DNA of 64,000 nt, taken from positions 21,340 to 85,339 of the forward strand of contig NZ_PVWF01000007.1 in assembly GCF_003003995.1 (NCBI RefSeq). The letters are read 5' to 3'. A program made the position numbers and the translations under genes. The stretch's first letter is position 1. The number at the start of each line of letters is the position of its first letter. Source of the DNA: Pleurocapsa sp. CCALA 161. Its GTDB lineage: Bacteria; Cyanobacteriota; Cyanobacteriia; Cyanobacteriales; Xenococcaceae. This document shows positions 17,378-26,028 of this stretch, in pieces. The notes beneath the pieces are model-generated. The model saw only the letters and a program-made list of their open reading frames with translations, had not been told where the DNA came from and searched no databases.

Positions 17378-17782
17378 TTAAAATAGTTGAGATAAATCGT
17401 TGAGGGTAAATTCTTCAACTTCGGCGATCGCTTCTTTGGTTTGTTCGAGTATTTGCTCAATCTTTTGTGGTGCGGGAGTTTCTTTTACTCCTGACCAATT
17501 AAAGCACTGCCAAAACTGACCCGATGGCAAAGTTATGTCAAAAACAACTTTTCTGCTTAAGTGATCTAAGTCATCAACAGGATCGAGGGAAATTCTTGTT
17601 CCTGACCAATTACTCAAAGCAAAAAAATCTTGAGTTGTTAGACACTGCCAAGATGCCAAGGATTTTCTACTTTGACTTATAGATACAGATGTAGCTGATG
17701 CTGGCAGCGCAGTATTTTCCCAGTTGCATTGGCTGATGAATTCTTGAACATATAGACATTGCCAAGCAGCAATAGTACTCAC
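17378..17782 (-). CDS. WQC-repeat protein, Slr0145-like
   Basis: The 134-residue protein has three related units: AAWQCLYVQEFISQCNWEN near residue 5, ASWQCLTTQDFFALSNWSG near residue 43, and FWQCFNWSGVK near residue 90. The shared core is W-Q-C-(L/F)...F....N-W-(S/E)-(G/N). A hydrophilic Glu-rich tail follows. I know no biochemical function. The position is that of slr0145 in the Synechocystis locus. Start GTG at 17782 overlaps the stop of the upstream V4R gene by four bases (GTGA), so the two are probably translationally coupled. Confidence 0.75.
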   Translation of the reverse strand: MSTIAAWQCLYVQEFISQCNWENTALPASATSVSISQSRKSLASWQCLTTQDFFALSNWSGTRISLDPVDDLDHLSRKVVFDITLPSGQFWQCFNWSGVKETPAPQKIEQILEQTKEAIAEVEEFTLNDLSQLF

Positions 17783-18501
17783 TTGAGATACTCCCCGTTA
17801 TGCAGTTTTTTCTGAATATCGCGCGCGGTTGCGCCTTCGTTATGCCAAAAAGATGCTGCATCAATGCGATCTTTTTTCCCAAGTAAAAACTTACAGTAAG
17901 TTTCTCCCATCGCATAACACTGAATTTCAATACAGCCGAGATCTTTATTGATCAAATCACTAAAGAAACCTGCAAACAAACCTGCATAAATATGACAGAC
18001 GGGTTTACCTACATCACCTAAAGTTCTGGCTACGGCGGAGTCAAAAATATTGATAAACATAAAGCCATTTTTTTGATCGCTCATGTCTACTTCCCAGTTA
18101 CCCCAACCCTGAGCAATAAATGGCCACCACCAAGCTTCGAGAACGTACATTAAATTAAGCTGGCTAAAGTCTTCATAGCCATATTCTTGCAAAAACCAAT
18201 TACGGAAAAATTTGGCATCTTCTTGACCCCATTGTTGACCAATGTTGTACATTAAAACCCCAGAAGCATCGCCAACCTCTTCTTCCAAACCAGCAATCAA
18301 ACCGACAATAAAATTTTCGCTGACCAAGAGATTACGGCATTCATTCCAATCGTCAATCGTGCCAGTATTGGTTTGGAACGAAAAAAAATCTTTGAGACTA
18401 TAGTGAAAGTGTCTTTGAGGATATTTTTGTTTAAGCAGATGATTAGCTGGTAACCTCAGATCTGTTGACGTACCTATCGTGTTAACTTGAGCTAAAGACA
18501 T
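17779..18501 (-). CDS. V4R-domain protein, Slr0144-like, first gene of the operon
   Basis: The 240-residue protein carries a V4R domain: LIAGLEEEVGDASGVLMYNI in parts near residue 75, WGNWEVDMSDQKNGFMFINI near residue 132, and the C-terminal block IEIQCYAMGETYCKFLLGKK with both conserved Cys near residues 196 and 204. Family relatives bind tetrapyrrole-type or other small ligands. It begins the minus-strand operon 12263-18501, whose order (V4R, WQC, PBS-like, V4R, ferredoxin, PBS-like, TPR, kinase) matches slr0144-slr0152 except for the missing slr0150. In Synechocystis this locus is linked to photosystem II assembly. The 269-base spacer to the divergent histidine kinase should hold both promoters. 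Start ATG 18501. Confidence 0.85.
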   Translation of the reverse strand: MSLAQVNTIGTSTDLRLPANHLLKQKYPQRHFHYSLKDFFSFQTNTGTIDDWNECRNLLVSENFIVGLIAGLEEEVGDASGVLMYNIGQQWGQEDAKFFRNWFLQEYGYEDFSQLNLMYVLEAWWWPFIAQGWGNWEVDMSDQKNGFMFINIFDSAVARTLGDVGKPVCHIYAGLFAGFFSDLINKDLGCIEIQCYAMGETYCKFLLGKKDRIDAASFWHNEGATARDIQKKLHNGEYLK

Positions 18502-18770
18502 TTATTTTGTTTTATTTGGAGAAATTTTCACTAAACTTGTGCTTAGATTCTATTGCCCTAGCTACAAAAAAAGTTCCGTAATTATCTCTATCTTCTAGAT
18601 AAGTTATGTTAAGTAATCTCAGTGAAATTGCTATTTGTATTTCTTGAAGAATTATTAGCAAAAGCTTGTGAGTTTATTTAGATTAAATAACTTAAATTAA
18701 CTACAGAAAAAAGTTAAGATTGGCTATGTCTAATTGTTAGGCGATCGCCATTGAAATTATTAGTTACATA

Positions 18771-19865
18771 ATGCCTAAGCTAAGTCTAGGGGCGCGTTTA
18801 TTTATCTCACACTTATTAGTCATGATGGTGGGATTAGGCAGTTTTGTCATCATTGCTAAAGTATCGTCCCCCAGGATGTTTGTCTTCCGTCTAGAACAGT
18901 TAGAAAAGCGCGGTCTTTTTACTGTCCGCTCGGCTCGAACCTATTTGGTTGATGGATTCCAAAATGCCTGGAATCGGAGTGCAATCTTGTCGGTAATTGT
19001 TGGTTCAGGTGCAGCAGGTGCAGTCAGCTATGTCTCTTCTAAACGCATTACCCAGCCTGTAACGCAAATGAGGCGTATTACCCAAAAATTTGCCGCAGGA
19101 GACTTAGAAGAAAGAGTTCCTGGTAGCGATATTTCTGAACTTAATCAACTGAGCGTTAGTTTTAACTCCATGGCTAGCAGCATTGGTAATGTGGAGCAAA
19201 GACGAAGAGAGTTGATTAGCGATCTCACCCATGAACTGCGCACTCCTTTAACTGTGATGCGGGGATATCTAGAAGAACTGGCTGAGGGCAGAATTGAAGG
19301 CAGTCCTCAACTTTACCTTCGTTTAATTAAAGAAACTAGACGTTTAGAGCGTCTCATTCACGATCTACAGGAGCTTTCTAAAGCAGAAGCAGGATACTTA
19401 TCAATTGACTCTAAACCATTAAATTTATATCCTTTACTAACTTCCCTCGTAGAACGATTTGCCGATCAGCTATTAGAAGATGGTCCAAGTTTAGAACTAA
19501 AATGCCCTAAAGATCTTCCTGCTGTCTTGGCCGATCGCGATCGCACTGAACAAATTCTGGTCAATTTACTTGGTAATGCGATCCGCTACACCGAAACAGG
19601 CTCAATCACCGTTGAAGCTAAAAAAATCAATCGTCAGATTTGGATCTCCGTTACTGACACAGGAATTGGCATCGCCGAAGAGGATTTACCCTTTCTCTTT
19701 GAGCGTTTTTGGCGAGCCGATCCCTCTCGTTCTAGTCATTCGGGGGGAACGGGAATTGGTCTGGCGATCGCTCTTAGGCTGGTGGAATTACAAGGTGGTC
19801 GAATTGAAGTGGAAAGTGAATTAGGTACAGGCAGTACTTTCCGTTTTTGTCTGCCACTTGCCTAG
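18771..19865 (+). CDS. Sensor histidine kinase (HAMP-HisKA-HATPase)
   Basis: The 364-residue protein has two membrane segments (residues about 11-32 and 70-90) enclosing a short extracytoplasmic part of roughly 40 residues, a HAMP domain (RITQPVTQMRRITQKFAAGD near residue 91), a dimerisation domain with the phosphorylated His in SDLTHELRTPLTVMRGYLEE near residue 150, and an ATPase domain with NLLGNAIRYT, DTGIGI, FWRADPSRS and GGTGIGLAI. No response regulator is adjacent. It is divergent from the slr0144-like operon, but a regulatory link is only a possibility. Start ATG 18771. Confidence 0.93.
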   Translation: MPKLSLGARLFISHLLVMMVGLGSFVIIAKVSSPRMFVFRLEQLEKRGLFTVRSARTYLVDGFQNAWNRSAILSVIVGSGAAGAVSYVSSKRITQPVTQMRRITQKFAAGDLEERVPGSDISELNQLSVSFNSMASSIGNVEQRRRELISDLTHELRTPLTVMRGYLEELAEGRIEGSPQLYLRLIKETRRLERLIHDLQELSKAEAGYLSIDSKPLNLYPLLTSLVERFADQLLEDGPSLELKCPKDLPAVLADRDRTEQILVNLLGNAIRYTETGSITVEAKKINRQIWISVTDTGIGIAEEDLPFLFERFWRADPSRSSHSGGTGIGLAIALRLVELQGGRIEVESELGTGSTFRFCLPLA

Positions 19866-19936
19866 TAATCAGTTAGAGGCGATTCGCGTCATAATAGTAA
19901 TATTTGCAATTCTTCACAATTATCAATTTACTAATT

Positions 19937-20347
19937 ATGACAACCTCCAAAAATCAATACGAAATTCAAAAAACCGAACAGGAGTGGAAAGAAAGCCTGA
20001 CTCCAGAAGAGTTTAAAGTGCTACGTAAACACGGTACAGAGCGAGCAGGGACAAGTCCTTTGGATAAAGTTTATGACGAGGGTACTTATGTTTGTAAAGG
20101 CTGTGGTCAACCGCTATTTACTTCCGACACCAAATTCAATAGTGGGACAGGATGGCCTAGTTTTTATCAGCCTTTAGAGGGTGCGATCGCGACTACAGTT
20201 GATCGCACCTTATTTATGACCAGAACAGAAGTACATTGTAGTCGCTGTGGTGGTCATTTAGGTCATGTCTTTAATGATGGACCTAAACCCACGGGACAAC
20301 GTTACTGTATGAATGGTGTATCCCTCAAGTTTGTTCCTGAAAACTAG
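19937..20347 (+). CDS. msrB: Peptide-methionine (R)-S-oxide reductase
   Basis: The enzyme of about 136 residues repairs methionine-R-sulfoxide in proteins. Two CxxC zinc pairs are present (CKGCGQPLF and [12 protein letters not shown]), along with GTGWPSF and the catalytic Cys in RYCMNG near the C-terminus. The ATG at 19937 ([12 protein letters not shown]) is preferred over an upstream TTG at 19904, because family members begin close to the E-W/L-TPEEF block. It follows the histidine kinase by about 70 bases and could be co-transcribed with it. Confidence 0.95.
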   Translation: MTTSKNQYEIQKTEQEWKESLTPEEFKVLRKHGTERAGTSPLDKVYDEGTYVCKGCGQPLFTSDTKFNSGTGWPSFYQPLEGAIATTVDRTLFMTRTEVHCSRCGGHLGHVFNDGPKPTGQRYCMNGVSLKFVPEN

Positions 20348-20418
20348 AAATTGCCAACTATCATTTCATCATTTAGTGATTTAAACTAGATTGGCTAAGG
20401 AAAATTCAGGGTATATTT

Positions 20419-21165
20419 TTGAACGCCATTAATCTTAATCTCTTAAAGCTATTAGGGATCATGCTGAGTTGGCAAATTGTCTTACTTAGCGTTGCCAACT
20501 TAGTCAATGCTCAAGCCACAAATTCAACTAGATCAACCGATGATATAAGAGACAGACACAACAGACAAAACACGCCAAACATCCCAGATCGCGTACTTGA
20601 AGAAAGCCCTACTTTACAACGTTGGCTGAAGGAAGCACCCGACTTATTGGAAGATATTCGCTATGATCCTAGTTTTCGTACTCGCTTACGCTTAGGTTTC
20701 ACGACTTTTCCGAGTACGGATAATACAGGAGGAATCAATGTTGGCATTGAAGATATATTTATTGAACGAACTGGTTTAACCATTAGTGCCGATTACCAGT
20801 CTGCTTTTAATGGCGATCGCAATGCCTACGGTGCAGACTTGCATTATTTTGTCTTGCCTTTGGGCAACTATTTTAATCTCGCTCCTTTAATTGGTTATCG
20901 TTATGTTCAAAGCAATGACTTTAATACCGATGGATTGCACCTAGGTTTAAGACTCATGCTGGCTTTTTCCCGCACTGGTGGGGGAGATATCTCTCTATCT
21001 CAAAGCTACATTTCTCCAGGAGGTAGTGAGGAAGTGGGCATAACTTCCCTCTCGGTTGGCTATGCTGTTACTTCTAAGTTGCGCCTGTCTACGGATTTAG
21101 AATGGCAAAATTCTCTTGAGGATCATGATAGTCGTGCGGGAATTAATTTAGAGTTTTTATTTTAG
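20419..21165 (+). CDS. Predicted outer-membrane beta-barrel protein
   Basis: The 248-residue product has a signal peptide ending near ANLVNAQA (residue about 32) and then alternating hydrophobic/polar strands rich in Gly and aromatic residues (RLRLGFTTFP, GLTISADYQSAFNGDRNAYG, YFNLAPLIGYRYVQSN, DGLHLGLRLMLAFS, ISLSQSYISPGG, LRLSTDLEWQNS), ending in hydrophobic EFLF as barrel proteins do. No named family was recognised. The start is TTG 20419, or the in-frame ATG at 20461 (MLSWQIVLLSVANLV), which also gives a proper signal peptide. Confidence 0.65.
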   Translation: MNAINLNLLKLLGIMLSWQIVLLSVANLVNAQATNSTRSTDDIRDRHNRQNTPNIPDRVLEESPTLQRWLKEAPDLLEDIRYDPSFRTRLRLGFTTFPSTDNTGGINVGIEDIFIERTGLTISADYQSAFNGDRNAYGADLHYFVLPLGNYFNLAPLIGYRYVQSNDFNTDGLHLGLRLMLAFSRTGGGDISLSQSYISPGGSEEVGITSLSVGYAVTSKLRLSTDLEWQNSLEDHDSRAGINLEFLF

Positions 21166-21180
21166 GTTACAGCAGTTCAA

Positions 21181-21208
21181 CAATGAACAGTGAACAATGA
21201 GCAATTAC
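21181..21208. repeat. Heptamer tandem array (CAATGAA type)
   Basis: Four units with period seven: CAATGAA, CAGTGAA, CAATGAG, CAATTAC. It lies in the spacer after the barrel protein gene. Same period as the other arrays in this window. Confidence 0.6.
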
Positions 21209-21331
21209 TTCTCCTTCTCTTAATGCTTTATTTTTAGTTCCTAGCTTACTAAAAAGTAGCTACTTTACTTTGGTAACTAAAAGAATTTAAGGTCTAGCTA
21301 AGTTTAATTGAAATTCTGGGAGTAGGTGAAT

Positions 21332-21745
21332 ATGAGAAATCAAGTTTGGTATGTGGCATTATTGATCGGCTTAATGTGTCTGATTCGCTTTGGTTTGAGT
21401 ATCTTTGGGTACGCAGCACCTCATATGTTCATGGCAGAAACAGGAATATCTTTAGCTTCTAATCCTCAAATGCCTTATGCTATTCGCGCCTGGGCAATTA
21501 GAGATATGGCGATCGCGGTATTAATTGCCATAGCAGATAAAACCCAAGTCAAAATGCTCTTGATTGGTTGCGTTGTTATCGATTTGACCGACATCATTTC
21601 TGCTTATTTAAGTGTCAAAGACGGATTATTTAATACCGCAGATGTGGGATTAATCCAGCTTAGCTCAACGGCGATCGCTGCATTGATTTTAGAATTAGTC
21701 GCGATCGCCATACTTAGCAGCAAAACATTAGAAAATACTGATTAA
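21332..21745 (+). CDS. Small integral membrane protein of unknown function
   Basis: The protein of about 137 residues has four hydrophobic segments: YVALLIGLMCLIRFGLSIFG, then around AIAVLIAIAD, MLLIGCVVIDLTDII and IAALILELVAIAIL. Residues R22, R54 and D57 (AIRAWAIRDMAIAV) and D86-D89 are charged positions within or beside helices. The layout resembles DUF4267-type proteins, but I would not name it. GGGAG at 21318 precedes ATG 21332, which I prefer to GTG 21326. Confidence 0.7.
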   Translation: MRNQVWYVALLIGLMCLIRFGLSIFGYAAPHMFMAETGISLASNPQMPYAIRAWAIRDMAIAVLIAIADKTQVKMLLIGCVVIDLTDIISAYLSVKDGLFNTADVGLIQLSSTAIAALILELVAIAILSSKTLENTD

Positions 21746-21810
21746 TTTGCTTTGAGCCAGTACAACATTACAATATCTAGATTTTTTCCCTTATCTTTTG
21801 ATTCTCAATT

Positions 21811-21878
21811 GGCGATACGCTTGCATAGGCGGATAAGCTAGTACTTTAGTGAATACTTTAGGGAAGCCTAATCGCCTG
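21811..21878. repeat. Dispersed repeat, copy 1
   Basis: The reverse complement contains CGATTAGGCTTCCCTA, then ATTC-CTAAAG and TATCCGC blocks, which line up with the segment at 54540-54606. Its other end, GGCGATACGCTTGCATAGGC, resembles a stretch of the kinase linker near 13130-13155 (16 of 20 bases). It sits between two convergent genes. Confidence 0.5.
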
Positions 21879-21927
21879 ATTTCGTGTAAAAGATCTATTC
21901 TTAACCCGAACTAAAGTTAGTTGATTA

Positions 21928-22752
21928 CTACTGCCATTCTTTTAAAGCAGGAGTTTCTCCAAGTGCTTTACTCAATTCGCCATGAATCAAGCCATTAGTT
22001 GCCAAGATCCGACCAGAAGCAATGTCTAGAGGACTACCATCATATGCAGTTACTTTACCTCCTGCTTCCCGTAAAATGACGATTCCTGCTGCCATATCCC
22101 AGGGTTGAATTCCTCGTTCCCAATAGCCGTCTAGTCTACCGCAGGCTACTCCTGCCAAATCCATCGAAGCGCATCCCAAGCGACGCACTCCTTGAGTTAA
22201 ATGAGTGAGATGACAAAACTCTGCATAATTATTGTCTTTGGTTTCCCGTCGATCATAGGCAAATCCAGTAATCAAAAGGCTTTTACTTAATGCTTGAGTT
22301 GCCGAAACTTTAATCGGACGACGATTACAGGTTGCACCTAAGCCTGTTGCTGCTTGAAATAGCTCATCGCTAAAAGGATTATATACTGCACCCACTGCGG
22401 GGACTCCATTAATCATTAAGCCAACAGAGGTTGCTGCTAAAGGTAAGCCATGGGCGTAGTTTGTAGTACCGTCCAAAGGATCGATCGCCCAGAGATATTC
22501 ACTATCAGTATTACCCAATGCTCCCGATTCTTCTGCCAAAATTTGATGTTCAGGAAGATGGCGTTTCAAGACTTTAAGAACTTCTGCCTCTGCTAGCTTG
22601 TCCGCCTCGGTGACCAAATCGCCAGGACGACCCTTTTCTTGAATATTATTGAATTTACCCCAGCGTTCTTTCAAGACTGCTCCGGCGGCCATAACTGATG
22701 CGGTAGCGACATCGAGAAAAATCTGTAGTTGTTCGGTGGCAGGTTGAGTCAT
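21928..22752 (-). CDS. suhB: Inositol monophosphatase family protein
   Basis: The 274-residue enzyme is a Mg2+-dependent phosphatase of the IMPase superfamily. Metal ligands are in LAEESGAL (Glu), WAIDPLDGTTNYAHG (two Asp near residue 92) and QPWDMAAGIVILREAGG (Asp near residue 216). It should hydrolyse myo-inositol 1-phosphate or related sugar phosphates. The ATG overlaps the stop of the nuclease gene by four bases (ATGA). If it makes free inositol, it could feed the PI synthase at 39186, but that is inference because many family members have other substrates. Confidence 0.9.
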   Translation of the reverse strand: MTQPATEQLQIFLDVATASVMAAGAVLKERWGKFNNIQEKGRPGDLVTEADKLAEAEVLKVLKRHLPEHQILAEESGALGNTDSEYLWAIDPLDGTTNYAHGLPLAATSVGLMINGVPAVGAVYNPFSDELFQAATGLGATCNRRPIKVSATQALSKSLLITGFAYDRRETKDNNYAEFCHLTHLTQGVRRLGCASMDLAGVACGRLDGYWERGIQPWDMAAGIVILREAGGKVTAYDGSPLDIASGRILATNGLIHGELSKALGETPALKEWQ

Positions 22753-23303
22753 GGTTTATTCATTGAACGAAATTGACTAGGAGTGTAGCGCATTGCCTGC
22801 TGTGGATTCCAAATTCCGTAACCCAGTAAGCGTGCATATTCTTGAGACTCCATAAGCAGCTTACTATAGGAATGGGGATATCTATCGTTTACCAGCACAC
22901 ATCCTGATTTAATTAATTCTTGACTGACTAAAGTTTGTTCCTGCCAGAGATGTCCTTGAATTCGATTATAGCGATCGCGGAGCATACCTGGAGAGCTTGC
23001 ACTCGAATGGTTGTAATCGCGTACCAGATTTTCTGCCTCAATTTTGATTGGTTTTCCCAGAACTAATTCTGTCAGCTTTTGCTTGGCTGTTTCTCCCCAA
23101 GGAGACTGTCGCCAGTCGGGAGCATCAATACCTTCAATCCTCAGCTTGACCACCTCAGACGTACCTGTCAAGATAACTTCTACTGCTTGACCACTAACTA
23201 CCCGCGTAACTTCTGCTGAAAACAAGTTTTTCTTTTCAGGGGTAGCATTACAGCCAAATAACAATATTAAACAGCAGCATACAATCACAGCGTTAATCTT
23301 CAT
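22749..23303 (-). CDS. Thermonuclease-family (SNase) protein, predicted lipoprotein
   Basis: The 184-residue protein has a lipoprotein-type leader (LILLFGCNATPEKK, Cys near residue 18) and one staphylococcal-nuclease OB-fold domain: VTRVVSGQAVEVILTG, VKLRIEGIDAPDWRQSPWGE with the catalytic Arg and Asp, and the GIWNPQQAMRYTPSQFRS end. The second catalytic Arg lies near VRDYN/DRYNRIQGHL. It would cleave DNA or RNA with Ca2+ outside the plasma membrane. Located 42 bases after the permease gene and overlapping suhB by four bases, it belongs to the nadE operon. Confidence 0.88.
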   Translation of the reverse strand: MKINAVIVCCCLILLFGCNATPEKKNLFSAEVTRVVSGQAVEVILTGTSEVVKLRIEGIDAPDWRQSPWGETAKQKLTELVLGKPIKIEAENLVRDYNHSSASSPGMLRDRYNRIQGHLWQEQTLVSQELIKSGCVLVNDRYPHSYSKLLMESQEYARLLGYGIWNPQQAMRYTPSQFRSMNKP

Positions 23304-23316
23304 GACCCTTTTGTAT

Positions 23317-23338
23317 GGGAGAACGGCCGTTCCCTCCT
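23317..23338. repeat. REP-like palindrome (GAACGGCCGTTC core)
   Basis: The perfect 12-base core GAACGGCCGTTC is bordered by GGGA and CCTCC. It lies in the 42-base spacer between the permease and nuclease genes. Related cores occur at 41313-41340 and 50868-50892. Confidence 0.6.
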
Positions 23339-23345
23339 ATCTTGA

Positions 23346-24212
23346 TTACTGATTATTCTCGGCGGTCAACTTCAAATTGATGATCGAAAGTCCTAAAATA
23401 CCTAAAAACAGAACTAAACCAATGGTGCAGGCATAGCTAATATCTAAATCTTGAAATGCTCGTTCATAAAGATAGTAAACTACGGTTTTAGAGCTATTGC
23501 CAGGGCCTCCTTGAGTCATAATAAATATTTCTTCAAAGACTTTAGTTGCCGAAATTGCCGAGATTACGCCGACTAAAAATAGATAAGGACGCATCAGAGG
23601 AAGAGTAATATCTAGATGCTTTTGCCAGCTATCTGAGCCATCAATCGCCGCAGCTTCATAAAGTTCAGGAGAGATTGACTGTAAGCCAGCTAAATAAATC
23701 ACCATATAGTAGCCTAAGCCTTTCCAGATCGTCACTAGCATTACACTCCAAAGAGCTAGTTGAGGATCGGTTAACCAGGGTATACCTTCGGTAAATCCTA
23801 GCTGCTTGAGAAATTGATTTAATAAGCCATTTTGAGTATAGAGAGCCTTCCAGGTAATGCCTGCCACCACTATGGAAATTACTACAGGAGTATAAAAGGC
23901 AGTCCGAAACCAGTTAATTCCCCGTAGTTTTTGATTGACAATGATGGCTAAACCTAAAGGTGCAATGACTAAAATTGGCACTACGCCAATTAAATATAGC
24001 AAGGTATTTTTAATAGTTTGCCAAAACACCTCATCTTGCCAAAGCCTGTTAAAATTTTCCAGCCCAATCCACTCTGGAGGCTGGGTAATATCGTATTCAT
24101 AGCGAGTAAAACTGAGGGCAAATGCTTGGAACGCTGGGAAGAATACGGTTAATCCTAATAAAGCGATCGCTGGCAATAAAAATAAATAAGGAGTTAGCTT
24201 TTGCTGATTCAT
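23346..24212 (-). CDS. Sugar ABC transporter permease, MalF/LacF type
   Basis: The 288-residue protein has six predicted membrane segments, starting YLFLLPAIALLGLTVFFPAF. It has the cytoplasmic EAA loop (YEAAAIDGSDSWQKHLDITL near residue 185) that docks on the ATPase. This family imports carbohydrates together with a second permease, an ATPase and a binding protein, none of which is in this window. Its ATG overlaps the nadE stop by four bases, so it is co-translated with NAD synthetase, an uncommon pairing. The substrate cannot be told from sequence. Confidence 0.9.
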   Translation of the reverse strand: MNQQKLTPYLFLLPAIALLGLTVFFPAFQAFALSFTRYEYDITQPPEWIGLENFNRLWQDEVFWQTIKNTLLYLIGVVPILVIAPLGLAIIVNQKLRGINWFRTAFYTPVVISIVVAGITWKALYTQNGLLNQFLKQLGFTEGIPWLTDPQLALWSVMLVTIWKGLGYYMVIYLAGLQSISPELYEAAAIDGSDSWQKHLDITLPLMRPYLFLVGVISAISATKVFEEIFIMTQGGPGNSSKTVVYYLYERAFQDLDISYACTIGLVLFLGILGLSIINLKLTAENNQ

Positions 24213-25912
24213 ATGGTAGGTAATCTCTTGGCGATCGGCATCCGCCAGCCAGTACCAAAGGCGCGATCGGTGATCTTAATCCCTGGAGGTGCTTGACGGC
24301 GTTTAAATTCTGCACGAGTAACTAACGCCCTTACTTTACTCACTATGGAGCGATCGTGTCCACTGGCGACTATTTCTGCTGAGGATTGATGCTGACAAAT
24401 TAGGCGATCGAGTATGTCGTCTAAGATTTCATAAGGCGGTAATGAATCAGAGTCTTTTTGCTCTGGTTTCAACTCGGCACTAGGAGGTTTGGTAATAATA
24501 TTGGCAGGGATGACTTCTTGGTGACGATTCAACCAGCGACACAATTCAAATACCCTGGTTTTTGGCACATCAGCAATTACCGCTAACCCGCCGTTCATAT
24601 CACCATACAGAGTACAGTAACCTACCGCCATCTCTGATTTGTTTCCTGTAGAGAGTAGCAAATAGTTAAACTTATTGGCGATCGCCATTAATAAATTACC
24701 CCGTATCCGCGATTGAATATTCTCCTCGGCAATTCCCAACTCTGTCCCTGCAAACATCGGCTGGAGTAGGCGATCATATACCTCCATTGCTGCTTTGATT
24801 TCCAGCTTCTGGCTTTTGATCCCCAAGCTATTTACTAAATCCATCGCATCACTGACAGAATGCGCTGAACTATAGGGAGATGGCATCAGCACCCCCAGAA
24901 CATTCTCTGCACCCAATGCTGCTGAAGCGATCGCTGCTACTAAAGCAGAATCAATCCCCCCACTTAAGCCTAAGATCGCCTGGCTAAAACCACACTTCCT
25001 GGCGTAGTCTTTCACTCCCAAGATTAAGGCACTGTATACTTCTTGATTAGCTTCCTCAATTCCCTCCTGATTAAGGGGATTCTCCAACTTGAAGCGATCG
25101 CCGTGGGTTAGGGGAGATTTAGAGTTAGCAAACAACTCAGCCGATTCCACTATGACCACATCCGTATCAAAACCTTGAGCGCGATCGACTATTTCCCCCG
25201 CACCATTAAATGCCAGACTGTTACCATCAAATACCAGATCATCATTTCCTCCCACTTGATTGACATATAAAATTGGCTTTTGATAAACAGTCGCTGCGTG
25301 GTGCAGCATCGCCTCTCTTAATTGCTGTTTGCCTACCGTATAGGGAGAAGCCGACAGATTAACAATCACATCTACACCTAATTGTGCCAATTCTTCTATC
25401 GGGTTGACTTCATAGCTACGTTTACCCCAAAACTGTTCATCATTCCATAAATCTTCGCAGATACTTACCCCAAACTTGATCCCATCGACGGTAAGACAAT
25501 TAGCCTCATATCCAGGTTCAAAATAACGATCCTCATCAAATACGTCATAAGTAGGCAATAAGCGCTTATGAAAGACTTGTTTAACTTCTCCCCCATCTAA
25601 TAGCGCCATACTGTTATACAGTGATTTTTGTCCTTTGGAAGCTGCGTGGGGATTAGTTTCTACTGTGCCGATCAACACTGCTACATTTTTCGGTAGCTGA
25701 GATGCGATCGCCTGTAATTCTTGATTCATGGACTCGACAAAGCCTGGATCGAGCAGTAAATCTCTAGGAGGATAGCCACAAAGAGATAATTCAGGGGTTA
25801 GTAATAAACGAACATTTTCTTGGGCTACATTTCTAGCAGCAGTAAGTATCTGCTGGGCATTATTGGTAATGTCGCCGATAGTTGGGTTTAGTTGGGCGAT
25901 CGCTATTTTCAT
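24209..25912 (-). CDS. nadE: Glutamine-dependent NAD+ synthetase
   Basis: The 567-residue enzyme converts nicotinic acid adenine dinucleotide to NAD+, the last step of NAD synthesis. Residues about 1-260 are a nitrilase-type glutaminase with the Glu-Lys-Cys triad in LTPELSLCGYPPRD, FHKRLLPTYDVFDE and GVSICEDLWND. Residues about 290-567 are the synthetase with the ATP pyrophosphatase loop LGLSGGIDSALVAAI, LLSTGNKSEMAVGYCTLYGD and the KPPSAELKPEQKDSDSLPPY motif. It is the first gene of a four-gene minus-strand unit. An NrtR-like regulator of NAD genes lies about 700 bases upstream on the same strand. Confidence 0.97.
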   Translation of the reverse strand: MKIAIAQLNPTIGDITNNAQQILTAARNVAQENVRLLLTPELSLCGYPPRDLLLDPGFVESMNQELQAIASQLPKNVAVLIGTVETNPHAASKGQKSLYNSMALLDGGEVKQVFHKRLLPTYDVFDEDRYFEPGYEANCLTVDGIKFGVSICEDLWNDEQFWGKRSYEVNPIEELAQLGVDVIVNLSASPYTVGKQQLREAMLHHAATVYQKPILYVNQVGGNDDLVFDGNSLAFNGAGEIVDRAQGFDTDVVIVESAELFANSKSPLTHGDRFKLENPLNQEGIEEANQEVYSALILGVKDYARKCGFSQAILGLSGGIDSALVAAIASAALGAENVLGVLMPSPYSSAHSVSDAMDLVNSLGIKSQKLEIKAAMEVYDRLLQPMFAGTELGIAEENIQSRIRGNLLMAIANKFNYLLLSTGNKSEMAVGYCTLYGDMNGGLAVIADVPKTRVFELCRWLNRHQEVIPANIITKPPSAELKPEQKDSDSLPPYEILDDILDRLICQHQSSAEIVASGHDRSIVSKVRALVTRAEFKRRQAPPGIKITDRAFGTGWRMPIAKRLPTI

Positions 25913-26028
25913 GGTGAATAATTTTTGGAATAAAACAATTGTATTAATGATGAATTATTGATTATATGTATAACTAAAAAAATTTAAGGAAGTCAAAATT
26001 ATATTAATATTTTAGTGATTTATTTAGA

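Noticed and set aside
23346..24212. A complete sugar importer
   Set aside because: Only one permease is present; no binding protein, second permease or ATPase lies in the window.
25913..26028. NrtR operator upstream of nadE
   Set aside because: A weak AAACAATTGTATT inverted repeat is visible, but I do not recall the consensus well enough to support the call.
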